Assembly: GCA_023415235.1 (NCBI GenBank)
Contig: JAEZLP010000014.1
Coordinates: forward strand, 1-56,613
Direction: 5' to 3'
Source: Bacillota bacterium
GTDB taxonomy: Bacteria > Bacillota > Clostridia > Peptostreptococcales > Anaerovoracaceae
DNA: 56,613 nt
The translations under genes were made by a program, and so were the position numbers. The number at the start of each line of letters is the position of its first letter. The first letter of the stretch is position 1. Shown here piece by piece: positions 52,504 through 56,613 of this stretch. Below the pieces are notes generated by a model. The model did no database searches, was not told where the DNA came from, and saw only the letters and a program-made list of their open reading frames with translations.

Positions 52504-55500
52504 TTAGTATTTTTCGTATTTCAAATTATCCAGTCCGATCTGATTTCCCCGAACGCTGTTCTTCTCTAAATCATTTCCGAGAAGTCCCGTCAAATCGGGT
52601 ATCGATTTTAATGATCTGTTCAGCTTGAATTTGCCGACCATCTCTTTCAGCAGCTCCGCCTGGCTTGATAATTGCTCGCTGGCTGCCGCACTCTGTTCCG
52701 CAGTTGCCGAGTTATTCTGGGTTACCTGAGATACCTGCTCAATACCCTTGTTGATCTGGGCGATTCCGGAAGCCTGCTCGTTGGACGCCTTTGCAATTCC
52801 TCCAACTAGGCCTGCAGCCTTCTCGATGCCGGAAACAATTTCTACCAGGGCGGAAGCAGTGTCATTGGCTATTTTCGTTCCTGTCTGGACCTTGCTGATG
52901 GAGCCCTCGATGAGTTCCGTGGTCTCTCTGGCCGCAGCCGCGCTTCTGGCCGCAAGATTTCTTACCTCTTCCGCTACCACTGCGAATCCCTTTCCGTGCT
53001 GACCGGCTCTTGCCGCCTCCACCGCTGCATTCAGAGCCAAAATATTGGTCTGGAATGCGATATCGTCGATGACCTTGATGATTTTAGAGATATTGGCGGA
53101 GGAATCGTTGATCTCCACCATGGAGTTTAGCATTTCCTGCATCTGGCCGTTGCCCTTGTCTGCGTTGTTTTTCGCTGCCTCTGCAAGTTCGTTGGCTTGA
53201 TTGGCATTAGCGGCATTCTGCTTCGTCTGTGACGCCACCTCCGCGATGGACGCCGTCAGTTCCTGGATGGAGCTGGCCTGCTCTGTGGAACCCTGAGACA
53301 GCGCCTGGCTTCCGTCGGATACCTGTCTTGAGCCCGAGGCTACCTGATCCGCCGCTTCGCTGATTTCTCCCATGACCTGATTCAGAGACCGGATGATGTT
53401 GTTCAAAGAATCCTTGATTTCAATAAAATCACCCTTGTAGTCCGCCGTAACCGCCAGATTCAGGTTTCCTTCGCTGACCGCAGCCAGAACATTTGAGATG
53501 TCGCTCACATAAGCCCTCATGTTTTCTAGGGTTTCATTCAGCGCGTTCTTGATTGCCGCATGATCACCCCGGTAATCCCCTTCCATGGAGATATGGAGGT
53601 TGCCCTTTGCCATTTCCTGAAGGACGGAGGACGCTTCGTTGATCGGCTCGATGACGGCATCCAGTGTCTTGTTAAAGCCTTCCACGATCTTGGCAAAGTC
53701 GCCGCCATGTCTTGATGCATCCGCCCTTGTGGACAGCCGGCCTTCCACCGCAGCATCTGCAAGCATTTCTGCATCCTCAATCAGCGCATTCACCGCATTG
53801 ATGCAGGTATTTAAATTATTGCTGATATCATTGAAATCTCCTCTGTAGGAATCCGTTATCATTTCGGGAATGTCTCCCCTGCTGATCCGGTCTACATAGC
53901 TTGCCGCCATATTCAGCGGCCCGATTACCGCATCCATGGTTTTATTCATGCCTTCCACGATCTTGGCAAAGTCGCCGCCATGTCTTGATGTATCAGCTCT
54001 AGTGGATAATCGGCCTTCCACCGCCGCTTCTGCCAGCATTCCAGCATCATCAACCAGCGCGTGGATGGCTTTAATGCAATCGTATAGACTATCGTTTATT
54101 TGACGGAAATTGTTTGCAATTTCCTCAGTGTCCTGATCGGCCGCCTCCACATCGGCATGAATATCCAGGTCTCCTTTGGCAAGCTGTTTCAAGCTTTCAA
54201 TCAGCTTCTCCACTTCACGCTTCTGGTAACTCGCCTGCTTCATGGTAGTTTCCATGGTGAGACTGACCTTCTCTGAATGATCACGGGCTTCCTTCAACAT
54301 CAATTCGTTCTTTTCCGCAACCTCTTTTTTATTGAACACAATGCAGTTATCCGGAATATTTTTCTCCAGAGCGATTGCAACGGCCATGTCATGGCAGGAT
54401 TCATATCCGCATGCGGAACAGTCGATTGTTTTATCCTCATCGGTATATTTCATCAGTTTGCGGAAGGTTGCGTCAAGCATTTCTTCGGATACATGGTGCT
54501 TGTCTGAGGAACGATCCCGATAATGGACAATAAAATCCTCCAGCTTCAACTTCTTGTCAAATTCCTTGATGATATCGACAGGCGACATTTTTCCCACAAG
54601 ACCCTTTTTCCGTTGACGAAGCTCTTTCGTCCTCGCATAAAGGAGGGCGTCCATCTCGTCTGCCGTTCTCTGATGCTCTGTTCCGGTACCGAGTGAACAG
54701 CCCTCGGCACAGTTCAGAATATCGATGACAAGAGGCAGTTTTGAGGAGCAATGGCTGATGCTTTTCAAGTATTCCTGCGTCAAGCGAGGGCCTTCAATCT
54801 TTTTAATGTGGAATCCCTTACCGAATACCTGTTCCACACTTTCCTTCAGGCCGCCGGGAGTAGGATACCAGAATCCAACCAGGCTTTCCGGGGAATTAAA
54901 GTCTGCTTCCGTCGCATAGCCCCCTTCTCTCCGATATAACTCCATTAGCCTTGCAAACGTCACGTTGTATTGGATGGTATCGAACCTAAGAAACTCATCG
55001 GTTTTGCCGATGCAGGGTGACAGGGCCGCTATTCGTCCATCGAACCCGTCATATTTCCGAAGGTATACTGCCGCGCAATGCATGGGAGAGCCAACGGGGC
55101 TTAAATACGGCAGCAGATCAGGATAATAGTGTTCGATACTGTTTACGATCACAGGACATGGCTGTGCGATGACAGTGCTTAGGTTCCTTTCCTTGATGGC
55201 CTTGACATACAAATATGTAGTAATGTCTGCGCCGAAGCTGACGTCATAGATCAGGCGTACGCCTTTTTTCTTTAGCCATCCAAAGACTTTCTTGTAGTCC
55301 TTTTCATAGTTCAGCATGAATGCCGGTGCTACGATTACAGCGATTTTACTACCTTGTGCAAGATCGGATAGAAATTGTGCCGTATCATCCTCAAAGGTAC
55401 GGGCTTCATGAGGGCAACTTCTTATGCATTCGCCGCAGAGAACGCATTCTTCCTGATCCGGCACAACCTTAAACTGGCCGTCATCGTCCATATAGGAGCG

Positions 55501-55590
55501 ATTTGCAAGAAACTGGGGACACTGGCGGATGCACTTGTCACAACCGATGCATTTGTCAATGTCAACTTTTACGAGATCCCTTCCAATCAT
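52504..55590 (-). CDS. Soluble chemoreceptor fused to a sensory [FeFe]-hydrogenase module
   Basis: 1028 residues, no membrane helix. Order: a two-cluster ferredoxin domain (C14, C17, C20, C24; C49, C52, C55, C59); a hydrogenase large-subunit C-terminal domain (about 80-330) that keeps all four H-cluster cysteines, C145 in AQPCPV, C193 in SPCIGK, and C294 and C298 in NCAEGCSLG; a second Fe-S motif C391, C394, C399, C416; HAMP-like repeats (about 464-735) with two copies 91 residues apart; and an MCP signalling domain (about 750-990) with the tip NILALNAAVEAARAGQHGKG. The usual TSCCP motif is altered, with proline in place of the proton-relay cysteine. I infer a cytoplasmic receptor for H2 or redox state. 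AAGGAGG precedes the ATG. Confidence 0.9.
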   Translation of the reverse strand: MIGRDLVKVDIDKCIGCDKCIRQCPQFLANRSYMDDDGQFKVVPDQEECVLCGECIRSCPHEARTFEDDTAQFLSDLAQGSKIAVIVAPAFMLNYEKDYKKVFGWLKKKGVRLIYDVSFGADITTYLYVKAIKERNLSTVIAQPCPVIVNSIEHYYPDLLPYLSPVGSPMHCAAVYLRKYDGFDGRIAALSPCIGKTDEFLRFDTIQYNVTFARLMELYRREGGYATEADFNSPESLVGFWYPTPGGLKESVEQVFGKGFHIKKIEGPRLTQEYLKSISHCSSKLPLVIDILNCAEGCSLGTGTEHQRTADEMDALLYARTKELRQRKKGLVGKMSPVDIIKEFDKKLKLEDFIVHYRDRSSDKHHVSEEMLDATFRKLMKYTDEDKTIDCSACGYESCHDMAVAIALEKNIPDNCIVFNKKEVAEKNELMLKEARDHSEKVSLTMETTMKQASYQKREVEKLIESLKQLAKGDLDIHADVEAADQDTEEIANNFRQINDSLYDCIKAIHALVDDAGMLAEAAVEGRLSTRADTSRHGGDFAKIVEGMNKTMDAVIGPLNMAASYVDRISRGDIPEMITDSYRGDFNDISNNLNTCINAVNALIEDAEMLADAAVEGRLSTRADASRHGGDFAKIVEGFNKTLDAVIEPINEASSVLQEMAKGNLHISMEGDYRGDHAAIKNALNETLENMRAYVSDISNVLAAVSEGNLNLAVTADYKGDFIEIKDSLNNIIRSLNQVMGEISEAADQVASGSRQVSDGSQALSQGSTEQASSIQELTASIAEVASQTKQNAANANQANELAEAAKNNADKGNGQMQEMLNSMVEINDSSANISKIIKVIDDIAFQTNILALNAAVEAARAGQHGKGFAVVAEEVRNLAARSAAAARETTELIEGSISKVQTGTKIANDTASALVEIVSGIEKAAGLVGGIAKASNEQASGIAQINKGIEQVSQVTQNNSATAEQSAAASEQLSSQAELLKEMVGKFKLNRSLKSIPDLTGLLGNDLEKNSVRGNQIGLDNLKYEKY

Positions 55591-55742
55591 GGCTCATTCC
55601 TCCTTTATAATATGTTGAGGCTCCCAATGCTTCCATCAATTCCCAGTTTACGACAATTATGTGAATATTACAACTATTTATTTAAATATACATTCATATA
55701 TCATATGGCCTTTTAAAACCATTTCAATGTTTGTAAATAAAA

Positions 55743-55779
55743 AAGATAAACAGTTCAGTATCAACGTTTATCTTGTTTT
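55743..55779. terminator. Terminator-like hairpin left of the insertion sequence
   Basis: AAGATAAAC (55743-55751) pairs with GTTTATCTT (55766-55774), followed by GTTTT on the plus strand and preceded by an A run. It lies in the roughly 190-base gap between the chemoreceptor gene and the IS. Confidence 0.55.
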
Positions 55780-55863
55780 ATTGGTTCTATAATAAAAGTT
55801 GGGGTGGTAAAACTAAGATAATTGGTTTTACCCTCCAGCCTTCTTGGTTTTTGAGACAAAAAA

Positions 55864-55940
55864 ATAGAGCAATAGGCGGAAATCTCTTGTAAAATTTAAT
55901 CACCACAAAAAACCAACAGGAGGTTTCCGCTATGCTCTAT
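55864..55940 (+). promoter_or_regulatory. Hairpin sequestering RBS and start codon of the transposase
   Basis: GCGGAAATCTCTTG (55876-55889) pairs with CAGGAGGTTTCCGC (55917-55930), 14 bp with two G-U pairs. The stem continues through ATAGAGC/GCTCTAT with two one-base bulges and takes in the ATG at 55932. Both the Shine-Dalgarno AGGAGG and the start codon are buried in transcripts that read in from outside the element. Confidence 0.7.
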
Positions 55941-56613
55941 TCCGATTATACAGAAGAATTAACTGGTTTAAAAGATGTCATTGTAAGTTTTGTGGAAAGA
56001 AAAGATAATGTCCTCCATCTTCATATTACGATGGAGCAACGTATTCATGTTTGTCCACGCTGCGGCGAAAGGACCAGCAAAGTGCACGATTACCATAAAC
56101 AAGAAGTCAAGGACATCTCGTCTTTCGGCCAATTCACGATTATCCATCTTAAAAAGCGTCGCCATGTATGCCCGGTTTGTAGAAAGAAATTCTATGAGAA
56201 CGTTGACTTTCTTCCAAAGTACCACAGAATCACTAACAGGCTTTATTCATACATACTCAATGAATTCACGGAAACAAGATCTATGAAAAGCATCGCACGC
56301 AGTAACAATATTTCACAAACCTCTGCTGCGAGAGCTGTCGATCATGTAAGCTACACTCCCGCAGAACTTCCCGAAGTGCTTTCAATCGATGAATTCAGGG
56401 GCAATTCAGGCGGTGTGAAATTTCAATGCATCCTTACCGATCCTGCGAACAAAAAGGTATTTGACATCCTTCCTACCCGCTCTCAGGAATATCTCTACTG
56501 GTATTTCTCGAAGTTCAAGGATCGTAAAAACGTCAAATTCGTAGTAATGGATATGTACAAATCCTACAAGCTCATGGCCAAAACACTATTTCCCAATGCT
56601 ACAGTTATCGTTG
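55932..56613 (+). CDS. ISL3-family transposase, N-terminal part (open at the window edge)
   Basis: The frame is open from ATG 55932 to the window end, 227 codons. An N-terminal zinc-binding domain has paired CxxC motifs (C41/C44 and C80/C83). A helix-turn-helix region lies near residues 105-140 (MKSIARSNNISQTSAARAVDH), and the DDE catalytic domain begins with SIDEFRG, whose D153 is the expected first catalytic Asp; MDMYKSY lies further on. This layout is characteristic of ISL3 transposases. AGGAGG lies six bases upstream of the ATG. Completeness cannot be judged. Confidence 0.9.
   Translation, partial: MLYSDYTEELTGLKDVIVSFVERKDNVLHLHITMEQRIHVCPRCGERTSKVHDYHKQEVKDISSFGQFTIIHLKKRRHVCPVCRKKFYENVDFLPKYHRITNRLYSYILNEFTETRSMKSIARSNNISQTSAARAVDHVSYTPAELPEVLSIDEFRGNSGGVKFQCILTDPANKKVFDILPTRSQEYLYWYFSKFKDRKNVKFVVMDMYKSYKLMAKTLFPNATVIV

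Larger units (their letters stand above)
55783..56613 (+). mobile_element. ISL3-family insertion sequence, left part
   Basis: The element runs off the right edge. The left end is set tentatively at GGTTCTATAATAAAAG (55783), an ISL3-like terminal sequence by position and composition. The right terminal repeat and the target duplication are outside the window, so the boundary is not proven. A GGTAAAAC/GTTTTACC hairpin follows at about 55806-55832, and a long hairpin covers the start of the transposase. Confidence 0.75.

Overview
The window looks like chromosomal DNA from an anaerobic, endospore-forming Clostridia species. The evidence is a complete spoIIIA locus (29992-34871), a bacteriohemerythrin, an oxygen-sensitive [FeFe]-hydrogenase-like sensor, Shine-Dalgarno sites of the AGGAGG type, several TTG/GTG starts and a Clostridia-like gene order. 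Placement below class (for example near Anaerovoracaceae/Family XIII) is only a guess from gene order.

Layout. (1) 1-3551 is AT-rich accessory DNA. It holds the 5' end of a group IIC intron on the minus strand, inserted right behind a terminator hairpin. Next come a highly structured RNA candidate, a membrane-flavodoxin fusion divergent from a TetR regulator with a palindromic operator between them, a lipoprotein and a DUF3298-type protein. (2) 3628-6559 holds bacteriohemerythrin, mnmA, a detached yajC, tRNA-Leu(CAA) and a YrzE-like membrane protein. (3) 6714-28917 is a long co-directional housekeeping run: secD-secF-relA-dtd-MBL-hemZ-hisS-aspS-nadD-yqeK-rsfS-leuS-rnjA-ylbF-pepP-efp-mltG-trmR-U32-hlyC. 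It serves protein export, the stringent response, tRNA charging and modification, NAD synthesis and RNA decay. (4) A ZIP metal transporter on the minus strand is followed by spoIIIAA-AH, the mother-cell side of the forespore feeding-tube complex. (5) 34932-41745 runs asp23-nusB-TsaD paralogue-xseA-xseB-ispA-dxs-tlyA, behind a good extended -10 promoter. (6) 41811-51276 runs mutS-nitroreductase-mutL-miaA-tyrosine recombinase-YnbB-like PLP enzyme-TVP38 protein. (7) 51277-56613 is accessory again. It has a 28-bp degenerate tandem repeat, a YneA-like LysM gene under three LexA boxes, a gene-poor stretch of hairpins, a 1028-residue soluble chemoreceptor fused to a sensory [FeFe]-hydrogenase module, and the left part of an ISL3-type insertion sequence.

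The most notable items are the hydrogenase-chemoreceptor fusion, the structured RNA beside the group IIC intron, the SOS-controlled YneA-like gene with a LexA box between its -35 and -10, the long hairpin that buries both the ribosome-binding site and the start codon of the IS transposase, the 55-residue SpoIIIAF, and the His-to-Gln change at an expected iron ligand of the bacteriohemerythrin.
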